Shown here piece after piece: positions 1-7,616 of a stretch of 64,000 nucleotides of DNA. This DNA is from Clostridia bacterium (GTDB taxonomy: Bacteria; Bacillota; Clostridia; Oscillospirales; Acutalibacteraceae): contig JAFTWE010000026.1 of assembly GCA_017465465.1 (NCBI GenBank), positions 1-64,000 of the forward strand, in the 5' to 3' direction. A program made the position numbers and the translations under genes. Below the pieces are notes generated by a model. That model was not told the DNA's origin. It made no database searches and worked only from the letters and a program-made list of their open reading frames with translations. Each line of letters begins with the position of its first letter. Within the stretch, counting starts at the first letter, position 1.

Positions 1-411
1 AAGGTTGAGAGAAATTACGAGAAGCTGTATGAGGATAATATGGACGGCAAGGTGACTGACGAGTGGTTTATGCATATGTCAAGAAAGTACGAAGAGGAAC
101 GTATTGAGCTAAGGACAAAAATTTCAAAGCTTAGGGAACAATAGGAGCAACTTAACAACAAAGAAAAGGAAAAAGAGCTTTTCGTTTCTGCGGTTCGTAA
201 ATTTATGGAAATGGAAACCTTAACGGCACCACTCCTACACGAGCTTATTGACCATATTGACATTTACGAAACCGAAGGCACGGGCAAAAACAGAACACAG
301 CGTATTGTAATTCATTACCGATTTGTGGGATATTTTGAAATCCCGTCAAATTCAGATAATTACAAAGCCGATACCCGTCAAGGTGTAGCAGTCGAGTATC
401 TCACTGCATAA
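1..411 (+). pseudogene. Large serine recombinase C-terminal fragment (decayed)
   Basis: The plus frame beginning at base 1 reads as a charged coiled coil and then the C-terminal tail typical of large serine recombinases (TndX/Tn4451 type, DUF4368 tail): ELIDHIDIYETEG, then RIVIHYRFVGYFEIP, ending VEYLTA. An in-frame TAG at 142-144 sits in the coiled coil where CAG (Gln) would fit, with the same frame open on both sides, so the copy is interrupted. The catalytic domain would lie before base 1 and cannot be seen. Family knowledge: such enzymes move integrative elements. The stop and the absence of other element genes to the right suggest a dead remnant. A new start at 205 is possible but would give only the tail. 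Confidence 0.75.
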
Positions 412-437
412 CAAAAAAGAGCAGGATAAAACCTGCT
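411..437 (-). terminator. Rho-independent terminator
   Basis: On the minus strand GAGCAGG, loop TTTTAT, CCTGCTC is followed by six T. It lies past the tRNA terminator at 463-511 and may act as a second stop for the tRNA transcript. Confidence 0.6.
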
Positions 438-462
438 CGATACATATTGATGAAACTATGAA

Positions 463-511
463 AATAAATAAAAAAGTCGAGTGTTCACACGAAATCCGTT
501 ATGAACACTCG
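463..511 (-). terminator. Terminator of the initiator tRNA gene
   Basis: Ten-base inverted repeat (478-487 with 502-511, CGAGTGTTCA and complement) followed on the minus strand by AC and a T-rich run. It starts four bases after the tRNA CCA end. Confidence 0.75.
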
Positions 512-514
512 AAA

Positions 515-591
515 TGGTTGCGGAGGTAGGATTTGAACCTACGGCCTCCGGGTTATGAGCCCGACGAGCTACCAAGCTGCTCTACTCCGCG
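515..591 (-). tRNA. Initiator tRNA-fMet (CAT)
   Basis: A 77-base cloverleaf on the minus strand with encoded CCA. The acceptor stem starts C1 opposite A72, the mismatch that marks bacterial initiator tRNA; the anticodon stem has GGG/CCC pairs, and the loop is CTCATAA with anticodon CAT. The T loop TTCAAAT is standard. It has its own consensus promoter at 621-649 and a terminator directly downstream. Confidence 0.95.
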
Positions 592-620
592 ATATTCTGT
601 TTTCGTCAAGCGACTTATTT

Positions 621-649
621 ATTATACATAAACAGTATATGTTTGTCAA
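621..649 (-). promoter_or_regulatory. Promoter of tRNA-fMet
   Basis: TTGACA (649-644), 17-base spacer, TATAAT (626-621) on the minus strand: a perfect sigma-A consensus about 30 bases before the mature tRNA 5' end. The stretch 650-834 is AT-rich and shows no gene. Confidence 0.85.
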
Positions 650-834
650 TAGTTTTTTATTCTTTTTTTAATTAAATTTTTATTTTGCATAAAAAGAGGG
701 TTGATTTTTTGGAAGAAAGCACAAAGTTTCAAAATTTTTTAAAAATTAAAATTGAGCTTTATATATGAAAAAACGAGAAAAACGAAGAAAAATCGAGCAT
801 TGGAATTGTAAATTAAAAAATCAGAAAAAAGTTG

Positions 835-863
835 TTGACTTTATCCCCTGCTTGTGGTAGTAT
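835..863 (+). promoter_or_regulatory. Promoter of rplM-rpsI
   Basis: TTGACT (835-840), 17 bases, TAGTAT (858-863). A CGGAGG ribosome binding site follows at 886-891 before the ATG at 900. The leader is too short for a large regulatory RNA. Confidence 0.75.
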
Positions 864-899
864 ATTCGGGCAGTTAAAAATTATACGGAGGTTTGATTT

Positions 900-1328
900 A
901 TGTCAACTTACATGCCAAAAGCCGGCGAGATTGCTCGCAAATGGTATGTGCTCGATGCAGCAGGCAAGCCCATGGGCCGTGTTGCTGCTCAGGCCGCTGT
1001 TCTTCTTCGCGGTAAGCACAAGCCTACATTCGCTCCTCATGTTGATTGCGGTGACCATGTTATCATCATCAACGCTGAGAAAGCAGTTCTTACAGGTAAC
1101 AAACTCAACCAGAAAATGTATTATCATCACACAGGCTACATCGGCAATATGAAAGAGGTTAAGTACAGCACTCTTATGCGTACAAAGCCCGCATTTGCTA
1201 TGCAGCTCGCTGTTAAGGGTATGATTCCTGATACAGTTATCGGTCGTGACGCTCTTTCAAGACTTCGCGTTTATGCAGGTGCTGACCACAAGCATGCTGC
1301 TCAGAAACCCGAAGCTTGGGAATTATAA
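900..1328 (+). CDS. rplM: 50S ribosomal protein L13
   Basis: Large-subunit ribosomal protein L13, an early assembly protein. The 142-residue length fits the family, and the core WYVLDAAGKPMGR near the N terminus, then HVDCGDHVIIINA and the KMYYHHTGYIG segment, are the conserved L13 blocks. The start is set by CGGAGG nine bases upstream and promoter 835-863. It is first in a two-gene operon with rpsI, the usual bacterial arrangement, with 18 bases between the genes. Confidence 0.97.
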   Translation: MSTYMPKAGEIARKWYVLDAAGKPMGRVAAQAAVLLRGKHKPTFAPHVDCGDHVIIINAEKAVLTGNKLNQKMYYHHTGYIGNMKEVKYSTLMRTKPAFAMQLAVKGMIPDTVIGRDALSRLRVYAGADHKHAAQKPEAWEL

Positions 1329-1346
1329 TGAAGGGAGGCTATTATA

Positions 1347-1745
1347 ATGTACGATTCTAATCCTTATTTTTACGGTACAGGCCGCAGAAAGAAATCTGTA
1401 GCAAGAGTACGTGTTTATGCAGGTACAGGTAAAATCATCATCAACGACAGAGAAATCGACGATTACTTCGGTCTTGATACACTTAAGCTCATCGTTCGTC
1501 AGCCTCTCGAGCTCACAGGCACAACTGAGAAGTTTGACATCGTTTGCCGTGTAGCAGGCGGTGGCGTTTCAGGCCAGGCCGGTGCTATCCGTCACGGTAT
1601 TTCAAGAGCTCTTCTTCAGTATGACGAAGCTCTTCGTTCAACTCTTAAGAAGGCAGGCTTCCTCACTCGTGACCCAAGAATGAAGGAAAGAAAGAAATAC
1701 GGTCTCAAAGGCGCACGTCGTGCTCCCCAGTTCTCAAAGAGATAA
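1347..1745 (+). CDS. rpsI: 30S ribosomal protein S9
   Basis: Small-subunit protein S9, whose C-terminal tail reaches the ribosomal P site. The 132 residues show the S9 landmarks: [14 protein letters not shown] near the N terminus, [19 protein letters not shown] in the centre, and the basic tail ending in the nearly invariant FSKR. A GAAGGGAGG site precedes the ATG. It is the second gene of the rplM operon, closed by the hairpin terminator at 1763-1793. Confidence 0.97.
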   Translation: MYDSNPYFYGTGRRKKSVARVRVYAGTGKIIINDREIDDYFGLDTLKLIVRQPLELTGTTEKFDIVCRVAGGGVSGQAGAIRHGISRALLQYDEALRSTLKKAGFLTRDPRMKERKKYGLKGARRAPQFSKR

Positions 1746-1762
1746 TTATTTCTTACATTTTA

Positions 1763-1793
1763 CAGCACTCACTTCGGTGGGTGCTGTTTTTTT
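1763..1793 (+). terminator. Terminator of rplM-rpsI
   Basis: CAGCACTCAC, TTCG tetraloop, GTGGGTGCTG, then seven T: a strong intrinsic terminator 17 bases after the rpsI stop. Confidence 0.9.
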
Positions 1794-1794
1794 G

Positions 1795-2012
1795 GTCGGC
1801 AAGAAGCCATTTTTGAATCCACCCACCGCTTCGCGGCCCCCCCTCCTTTAGGCAAGGAGGGCATCAGGTTGACGGTGGCTATCTGTAGAGGTCGGCATCC
1901 CGACAACCTTTGAATACGGATTTTTCTAGCGTGCTCAGAAAACCAACCTTACGGTGCAACACCTCATCCGTCACTTCGTGACACCTTCTCCTCAAGGAGA
2001 AGGCTATTTTCA
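1795..2012. repeat. Hairpin-rich dispersed repeat, copy 1
   Basis: Non-coding stretch holding at least five small stem-loops: CCGC/GCGG (about 1828-1838), CCCTCC/GGAGGG (about 1846-1862), GTCGG/CCGAC (about 1892-1906), GTCAC/GTGAC (about 1971-1982) and CCTTCTCC/GGAGAAGG (about 1985-2004). The GTCAC-TTCG-TGAC hairpin and the paired purine/pyrimidine arms recur at 12226-12345 with different arm sequences, so both look like copies of one non-coding repeat family (MITE- or REP-like). No open frame in it resembles a gene. The outer limits are approximate. Confidence 0.55.
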
Positions 2013-2035
2013 TTATAACGAGATATTTGAACATA

Positions 2036-2073
2036 CAAAAAGGACTACGACACTAAAATGTCATAGTCCTTTT
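2036..2073 (-). terminator. Terminator of eutH
   Basis: A 12-base stem AGGACTATGACA/TGTCGTAGTCCT with one G-U pair on the minus strand, followed by five T. The same mismatch would be C-A on the plus strand, so minus use is favoured. It lies 12 bases after the eutH stop. Confidence 0.8.
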
Positions 2074-2084
2074 GCGTATCTAAA

Positions 2085-3155
2085 TTACTTTTCGTTTATC
2101 AGCTTTTTACTCATAGGGATTGCGACGAAGATGGCGCAGACTGCTGAAATAAGCTTTCCTACTGTTACGCTGAAAATGTAATCATCATTAAAAGCCATTG
2201 TGAAGGCTATATGGTCGGTAAAAGCAAATGCGGCAGAAACGGCAAAGGCTGAATTGATAACCACTCCCCTGCGGTCCATATCCTTCATATCTTCAAAGGT
2301 GGTGGCGCTGGTGGCAAGGGTTGAAACAAGACCTTTTACCGAAGCGTCGTTAATGCCAAGCTTCTGCCCGGCTTTGTTAAGGGGTTTATTGAAAATTTTG
2401 GCAAGGATATAAAGAAGCGGCAACGCGCCCGTCATTACACAAGCGGCATTTAGAACGAGGCTCATTGCGTTTTCGATTGAATCCACATAAGGAAGAGGCT
2501 TGTAGCCTGTTAAGAAAGTGAGAATTCCCACAGCAAGACCGACGGTGATTATTGCTTTCATTATGTAGCCTAAAACGCTGAAAATCTTGACACACACATT
2601 GGGAATTTTCAGAAGTCCGATTGCTATAATTGCAGAAAAAGCAACCAATGGAATCATATTGATGATAAGCGTTTTAAAGGGAAGCCTGAGAATCAGACCT
2701 GACACAATACAGCCAACGGGAATTGTAACAATACCGCACAAAAGCCCGAGGAGAGTGTCGTGATGCTGTTCTTTTTTGACAACACTCATTGCAAAGGGAA
2801 TTGTAAAAGAAATTGTGCAACCCATCATAGAAGCAACCACAAGGCCGTTGAAATAGCCGAGAGCTTCGTTATTGGTAAGCTGAGCCGAAAGAGATGCACC
2901 GCCCTGGTCATTGGCAAAAATTGAGCCAGTGATGATTGAGGGGTCAATGAAATCTGGCAAGGCTTTCAGCGCCGGCTCCAGATAATGGGCAATAAGCGGA
3001 GACATAATAATCATACCCACCATTGAAATTGCCAAGGGGCCGAGCATATATATTCCTTTTTCAAATTCCTTGCCCAAGCCCAATTTACTGCCAAAAATCC
3101 TGTCTAACGCGGCAACAAGGGCAAAAGCAACCATTACATAAGAAAGTACATTCAT
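2085..3155 (-). CDS. eutH: Ethanolamine transporter EutH-like permease
   Basis: Integral membrane protein of 356 residues with about ten hydrophobic segments, matching the EutH family in length and in the conserved blocks FANDQGGASLSAQLT (around residue 95) and TTFEDMKDMDRRG near the C terminus. EutH imports ethanolamine for the eut catabolic pathway. The ATG at 3155 is preferred over the TTG one codon upstream because CAGGTGA lies seven bases before it. None of the eut enzymes (ammonia lyase, microcompartment shell) is in the window, so the gene stands alone between the his terminator and its own terminator. No convincing promoter was found; readthrough from the his operon is possible. The substrate is inferred from family only. 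Confidence 0.85.
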   Translation of the reverse strand: MNVLSYVMVAFALVAALDRIFGSKLGLGKEFEKGIYMLGPLAISMVGMIIMSPLIAHYLEPALKALPDFIDPSIITGSIFANDQGGASLSAQLTNNEALGYFNGLVVASMMGCTISFTIPFAMSVVKKEQHHDTLLGLLCGIVTIPVGCIVSGLILRLPFKTLIINMIPLVAFSAIIAIGLLKIPNVCVKIFSVLGYIMKAIITVGLAVGILTFLTGYKPLPYVDSIENAMSLVLNAACVMTGALPLLYILAKIFNKPLNKAGQKLGINDASVKGLVSTLATSATTFEDMKDMDRRGVVINSAFAVSAAFAFTDHIAFTMAFNDDYIFSVTVGKLISAVCAIFVAIPMSKKLINEK

Positions 3156-3182
3156 CAAATCACCTGCTAAAGGATATCATAT

Positions 3183-3212
3183 TTATAAAACCCTGTCAAT
3201 TCGACAGGGTTT
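3183..3212 (-). terminator. Terminator of the his operon
   Basis: AAACCCTGTC, loop, GACAGGGTTT then TTATAAAT on the minus strand, starting five bases after the hisIE stop. The T-run is interrupted, so it may be leaky toward eutH. Confidence 0.7.
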
Positions 3213-3216
3213 GACT

Positions 3217-3852
3217 TTACTGCATTCTTTCTTGTTTAACCTTATGGTCAATAATGTGGCGCTTTGCAAGCTCGGCTGTTACCTCATCGAGTGAAATGCC
3301 TGCATCAATCATAAGAACAGTTATATGATAAAGAAGGTCAGCAATTTCATAAATTGTTTCTTCCTTATCCTGTGCTTTGGCGGCTATGATAACCTCGGTG
3401 CACTCCTCGCCTACCTTTTTGAGGATTTTATCTGTTCCTTTTTCAAAGAGGTAGGTTGTGTATGAGCCCTCTTTCTTTTCAAGCTTTCTGCCAAGGAGCA
3501 TTTTGTAAAGACCTTCGTAAGAAAAAGCCTCGTCTTCCTTTTCGTCAATTACATTGAAGAAGCAGCTTTCACTGCCTGTGTGGCAAGCAGGGCCGTCTTT
3601 TATAACATCTACAAGAAGAGTGTCACAATCACAATCGGTTCTGACAGACACAATATGCTGTCTGTTACCTGAGGTTTCACCCTTGCGCCAAAGCTCCTGA
3701 CGGCTGCGGCTGTAGAAACAGGTCATACCCTCAGCGAGGCTGATTTTAAGGCTTTCTTCATTCATATAAGCAAGCATAAGGACTTTCTTTGTATAGTGGT
3801 CCTGAACGATTGCAGGGATAAGTCCGTTAGCATCATATTTAAGCTCTACCAT
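3217..3852 (-). CDS. hisIE: Bifunctional phosphoribosyl-AMP cyclohydrolase / phosphoribosyl-ATP pyrophosphatase
   Basis: Fused HisI and HisE, steps 2 and 3 of histidine synthesis. Residues 1-105 are the cyclohydrolase with the metal site DCDCDTLL and [10 protein letters not shown]; residues 110-205 are the pyrophosphohydrolase with the MazG-like [13 protein letters not shown] helix and [13 protein letters not shown]. The 211-residue length is normal for the fusion. It is the last gene of the his operon, two bases after the hisF stop; its weak binding site (GAGAG) lies in the hisF end, so translation is probably coupled. Confidence 0.95.
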   Translation of the reverse strand: MVELKYDANGLIPAIVQDHYTKKVLMLAYMNEESLKISLAEGMTCFYSRSRQELWRKGETSGNRQHIVSVRTDCDCDTLLVDVIKDGPACHTGSESCFFNVIDEKEDEAFSYEGLYKMLLGRKLEKKEGSYTTYLFEKGTDKILKKVGEECTEVIIAAKAQDKEETIYEIADLLYHITVLMIDAGISLDEVTAELAKRHIIDHKVKQERMQ

Positions 3853-3854
3853 AA

Positions 3855-4610
3855 TTACACTCTCATTTCTATATTGTTATCGTTAAGATATTTTTTCAAA
3901 TCCTTGATATAAACCTCTTTAAAATGGAAAATTGAAGCGGCAAGACCTGCGTCGGCCACACCTGCATTGAAAAGCTCAAGGAAATCTTCTTTTTTGCCTG
4001 CACCGCCGCTTGCGATTACAGGGACTGAAACTCTTGACTGAATTTCGTGAAGCATTTCAATATCAAAGCCGTTTTTAACGCCGTCGGTGTCAATGCTGTT
4101 AACCACAAGCTCACCTGCACCGCGGTTAACACCGTCAACCGCCCACTGAATGGCGTCAATGCCTGTGTCAACCCTTCCGCCTTTTGAAAAGAGGTGGAAT
4201 TTGCCGTCAACACGCTTGATATCCATTGAAAGCACAACGCACTGGTCGCCGTACTTCTTAGCTCCCCGCTCAATGAGTGTGGGGTCTTTGATTGCTCCGC
4301 TGTTAACAGAAACCTTATCTGCACCGCAACCGAGCACTCTTTCAAAATCGTCAAGGGTGTTTATTCCGCCGCCCACTGTGAGGGGGATGAAAATTTCACT
4401 TGCAACCTCTTTAAGAGCATCGGTAAAAAGCCCTCTGCCTTCAAAGGATGCGGTTATATCATAAAAAACAAGCTCATCTGCTCCGCTTTCGTTATAAAAA
4501 CGGGCAAGCTCAACGGGTGATGCAACATCCTGAATTCCTTCAAAATTAACACCCTTTACTACCCTGCCGTTGCGAACATCAAGGCAAGGGATAATTCTGT
4601 GAGTAATCAT
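3855..4610 (-). CDS. hisF: Imidazole glycerol phosphate synthase cyclase subunit
   Basis: TIM-barrel cyclase that takes ammonia from HisH and converts PRFAR to imidazole glycerol phosphate and AICAR. Catalytic Asp11 ([16 protein letters not shown]) and Asp130 (VVLSMD) are present, with the phosphate-binding TVGGGI and VIASGGAG loops. The 251 residues match the family. Its ATG overlaps the hisA stop as ATGA, with AGGAGG inside the hisA end. Confidence 0.97.
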   Translation of the reverse strand: MITHRIIPCLDVRNGRVVKGVNFEGIQDVASPVELARFYNESGADELVFYDITASFEGRGLFTDALKEVASEIFIPLTVGGGINTLDDFERVLGCGADKVSVNSGAIKDPTLIERGAKKYGDQCVVLSMDIKRVDGKFHLFSKGGRVDTGIDAIQWAVDGVNRGAGELVVNSIDTDGVKNGFDIEMLHEIQSRVSVPVIASGGAGKKEDFLELFNAGVADAGLAASIFHFKEVYIKDLKKYLNDNNIEMRV

Positions 4611-5329
4611 CGGCTACCTCCTGCTAAAGAAAGCACTCTTTCAAGAGAAAGCTTACCTGAATAGATTGCCTTGCCAACAATAGCGGCATAGGTGTTCATT
4701 GAAGCAAGCTGAACAATTTCGTCCTCAAATGTAATTCCGCCCGAAGCAACAACATCAAGACCGTCTATTTTGGCAAGCTCCTTGTAAATTTCAAGGTTTG
4801 TGCCTGTGAGTGTACCGTCTTTGGAAATGTCGGTATAAATTACCGTTTTAACCCCTGTATCACGAAGCTTTTTGCAAAACTCAACAGAATCAACATCGGT
4901 AACCTCTAACCAACCGCCAACGGCAACCTTGCCGTCTTTAGCGTCAACACCAACGGCAACAGCATCACCGTAAAGGCTGACAGCCTCTTCCACAAAGGGA
5001 TAATTTTTAACGGCGGCAGTGCCGATAATTGTGCGGTCAACACCCAGGTCAAGGTACGCTTTCAGGCGGTCAATATTGCGGATTCCTCCGCCCACTTCAA
5101 TAAAAAGTTCCTTATATTTGCAAAGGGCTTTAATTGTTTCGAAGTTGGCTGTTGTGCCGTCTTTTGCGCCGTCAAGGTCAACAACATGAAGGTTTTTGGC
5201 ACCCTTGCGAATAAACTCTTCGGCTATTTTTTCGGGAGAATCACTGTAAACAGTCATTCTGTCATAATCGCCCTCAGTAAGGCGGACTACCTTACCTGAG
5301 CGGATATCTATTGCAGGAAAAATTTCCAT
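4607..5329 (-). CDS. hisA: ProFAR isomerase
   Basis: Half-barrel-duplicated TIM isomerase converting ProFAR to PRFAR. Starting at 5329 gives 240 residues beginning MEIFPAIDIRSGKVVRL with the catalytic acid Asp8 and the partner Asp129 (VAVGVDAKDG). An upstream in-frame ATG at 5365 is rejected because AAGGAGG sits seven bases before 5329. The gene lies between hisH and hisF and overlaps hisF by four bases. Confidence 0.96.
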   Translation of the reverse strand: MEIFPAIDIRSGKVVRLTEGDYDRMTVYSDSPEKIAEEFIRKGAKNLHVVDLDGAKDGTTANFETIKALCKYKELFIEVGGGIRNIDRLKAYLDLGVDRTIIGTAAVKNYPFVEEAVSLYGDAVAVGVDAKDGKVAVGGWLEVTDVDSVEFCKKLRDTGVKTVIYTDISKDGTLTGTNLEIYKELAKIDGLDVVASGGITFEDEIVQLASMNTYAAIVGKAIYSGKLSLERVLSLAGGSR

Positions 5330-5351
5330 AATTTCCTCCTTGGGGTGGTAA

Positions 5352-5963
5352 TTATAATTCGGCAAAAGCCTTTAACAAAGCAAGACCTTTTTCACCGCTT
5401 TTTTCGGGATGAAACTGTGCACCGTAAACATTGTTATTTTTAACAACGGCAGGCACACTCACACCGTATTCAGCATCGGCAATTACGCCGTCATCACAGT
5501 TTTTGCCGTAAAATGAGTGGACAAAATACATATAATCGCCCTGCTCAATGTATTTGAAAATCGGGTCATCAGCCCTCTTTAAATTAAGCTTGTTCCAGCC
5601 CATGTGAGGGATTTTAAGCTCGGCATCAATATCACCCTCAAATGGGCAGATTTCACCTTTAATAAAGCCGAGACCCTCATGCTCGCCGTATTCATAGCTT
5701 TTTTCAAAAAGCATCTGCATACCAAGGCAAATACCGAAAATGTATTTACCCTCTTTGGCGCACTGCTGAAGAAGCTCAAAAAGACCTGAATCGTGAAGCT
5801 TTTTAACAGCATCACCAAAAGCACCCACACCGGGGAGAATTATTTTATCGGCTGAGCGGATTTCATCGGCATCGCCTGTGATTTTGCAATCAAGACCGAG
5901 AAAGCTCAATGAGCTTTTTAACGAAAAGAGATTTCCGCAACCGTAATCAACTATTGCTATCAT
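5352..5963 (-). CDS. hisH: Imidazole glycerol phosphate synthase glutaminase subunit
   Basis: Class I glutamine amidotransferase that feeds ammonia to HisF. The catalytic triad is visible: Cys79 in GICLGMQ, His185 and Glu187 in GAQFHPEKS; the oxyanion strand LPGVGAFG is at residues 43-50. It has 203 residues, the normal length. The start codon shares a base with the hisB stop (TAATG), with AAGGAG just inside hisB. Confidence 0.97.
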   Translation of the reverse strand: MIAIVDYGCGNLFSLKSSLSFLGLDCKITGDADEIRSADKIILPGVGAFGDAVKKLHDSGLFELLQQCAKEGKYIFGICLGMQMLFEKSYEYGEHEGLGFIKGEICPFEGDIDAELKIPHMGWNKLNLKRADDPIFKYIEQGDYMYFVHSFYGKNCDDGVIADAEYGVSVPAVVKNNNVYGAQFHPEKSGEKGLALLKAFAEL

Positions 5964-6550
5964 TATAAAACTCCTTTACTGGAGGGAATTTCACCGCCGA
6001 GTGACGGGTCAACGCTGACGGCGGTTTTCATAGTTCTTGCAAAGGACTTAAAAATGCCCTCGATAATATGGTGAGTGTTTTTGCCGTCAAGCAATTTAAT
6101 GTGAAGGGTTACATTGCAGTTTCTTACAAATGCCCAGAAAAACTCTTCAACAAGCTCGGTATCCATATCCCCTACCTTCTGACAAGGCATTTTAGCATCA
6201 AACCCAAGATAAGCTCTTCCGCTTATGTCAATAGCTGTGAGAACAAGAGTTTCATCCATAGGAAGAATCATACTGCCGTAACGGGTAATTCCGCGCTTAT
6301 CGCCAAGGGCTTCACTTATAGCCTGACCGAGAACAATGCCCACATCTTCAACTGTGTGGTGAAAATCAACCTCTGTGTCACCCTTGCAGGTTACATCAAG
6401 GTCAATTCTTGAATGCTTTGAAAAAAGCTCAAGCATGTGATTTAAAAAGCCGCAGTCGGTGTTGATACTGCACTTGCCTGTTCCGTCAAGGTCAAGACGA
6501 AGGGAAATATCAGTTTCTCTTGTTTTGCGGTCAATTTGTGATGTTCTCAT
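5963..6550 (-). CDS. hisB: Imidazoleglycerol-phosphate dehydratase
   Basis: Monofunctional HisB dehydratase (195 residues), without the phosphatase domain fused in enterobacteria. Diagnostic metal motifs are GFLNHMLELFSKHS, DFHHTVEDVGIVLG and THHIIEGIFKSFAR. The ATG at 6550 is chosen over an in-frame start 60 bases upstream because AAAGGAG precedes it and it begins with the usual MRTSQIDRKT. No histidinol phosphatase is visible in the operon; that step must be supplied elsewhere. Confidence 0.96.
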   Translation of the reverse strand: MRTSQIDRKTRETDISLRLDLDGTGKCSINTDCGFLNHMLELFSKHSRIDLDVTCKGDTEVDFHHTVEDVGIVLGQAISEALGDKRGITRYGSMILPMDETLVLTAIDISGRAYLGFDAKMPCQKVGDMDTELVEEFFWAFVRNCNVTLHIKLLDGKNTHHIIEGIFKSFARTMKTAVSVDPSLGGEIPSSKGVL

Positions 6551-6551
6551 A

Positions 6552-7616
6552 TTAAAACTCCTTTGCGATTTGCGAAACAAGCTCGACGAGCTTTTCCATC
6601 TGCCAATCATCGCCTACGGTAATTCTCACATAATCGCTGATTCTGGGTTTATTAAAATATCGGATTAACACGCCGTTTTCTTTAAGGCTGAGATAAAGCT
6701 GTTCGGCAGGGATTTTATTATGCTTGGCAAAGATGAAATTTGACTGAGAATCAAGACATTCAAAGCCACAATCAATGAGCATAGCCTTTGTCTTTTCACG
6801 GATTGCAACGGTTTTTTGGTTACATTCACGGTAATAGTCAGCATCTGCTATTGCCGCCGCACCTGCCATAACCGAAAGGGTGTTAATGTTATAAGGGTTA
6901 AATGAATATTTAATCTTTTCCAGGTCCTCAATCAGTTCTTCACTTGCAAGGGCAAAGCCTAAACGAAGACCTGCCAAAGAACGGCTTTTTGAAAAAGTCT
7001 GAGTAACGATGAGGTTTTTGTATTTTTCAAGAAGACCTACACAGGTTTCAGCGCAAAAATCAACATAAGCCTCGTCAATAATAACCACATTATCGGGGTT
7101 GGATGCTACGATTTTTTCAATTTCATCCACAGTTAAAACAAGACCTGTGGGAGCATTGGGGTTTGCGATGATGATATTTTTGTTGATTCCGATATAATCG
7201 TTTACATCAACGGTAAAATCATCCTTCAAAGGCTTCTGAATAAGATTTACGCCGAATAAATCGCAATAAACGGGATAAAAGCTGTATGTAATATCAGGGC
7301 AGCAAAGCTCACCGCCGTTACCGCAGAAAGCCATAATGGAAAATGCAATAACATCATCTGAGCCGTTACCGCAGAAAACATTTTTGCTCTCAACATCAAA
7401 ATGCTGTGCAATAGCATTTTTGAGCACCTTTAACTCGGGGTCGGAATAAAGCTTTAAATTGTCAATCACTTCACCGCTTAATGCCTCTTTAACTCTTGGT
7501 GAGGGAGGATACGGTGATTCATTGGTGTTGAGCTTAATATATTTTTTGTCATTAAGCTGTTCACCGGGGGTGTATGGAACAAGAGAAGAATAACATTCTC
7601 TTAAAAACTTGCTCAT
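6552..7616 (-). CDS. hisC: Histidinol-phosphate aminotransferase
   Basis: PLP-dependent fold type I aminotransferase converting imidazole acetol phosphate to histidinol phosphate. The 354 residues show KLNTNESPYPPSP at the N terminus, ANPNAPTG (151-158), Asp181 and Tyr184 in DEAYVDF, the PLP lysine K210 in TFSKSRSLAGLR and Arg218. The ATG overlaps the hisD stop (ATGA); its stop lies one base before the hisB start, so hisD, hisC and hisB are coupled. Confidence 0.96.
   Translation of the reverse strand: MSKFLRECYSSLVPYTPGEQLNDKKYIKLNTNESPYPPSPRVKEALSGEVIDNLKLYSDPELKVLKNAIAQHFDVESKNVFCGNGSDDVIAFSIMAFCGNGGELCCPDITYSFYPVYCDLFGVNLIQKPLKDDFTVDVNDYIGINKNIIIANPNAPTGLVLTVDEIEKIVASNPDNVVIIDEAYVDFCAETCVGLLEKYKNLIVTQTFSKSRSLAGLRLGFALASEELIEDLEKIKYSFNPYNINTLSVMAGAAAIADADYYRECNQKTVAIREKTKAMLIDCGFECLDSQSNFIFAKHNKIPAEQLYLSLKENGVLIRYFNKPRISDYVRITVGDDWQMEKLVELVSQIAKEF

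Noticed and set aside
3171..3199. TTGACA-N17-TATCCT upstream of eutH as its promoter
   Set aside because: The -35 box lies inside the his terminator stem, and the predicted start would cut into the eutH ribosome binding site, leaving no usable leader.
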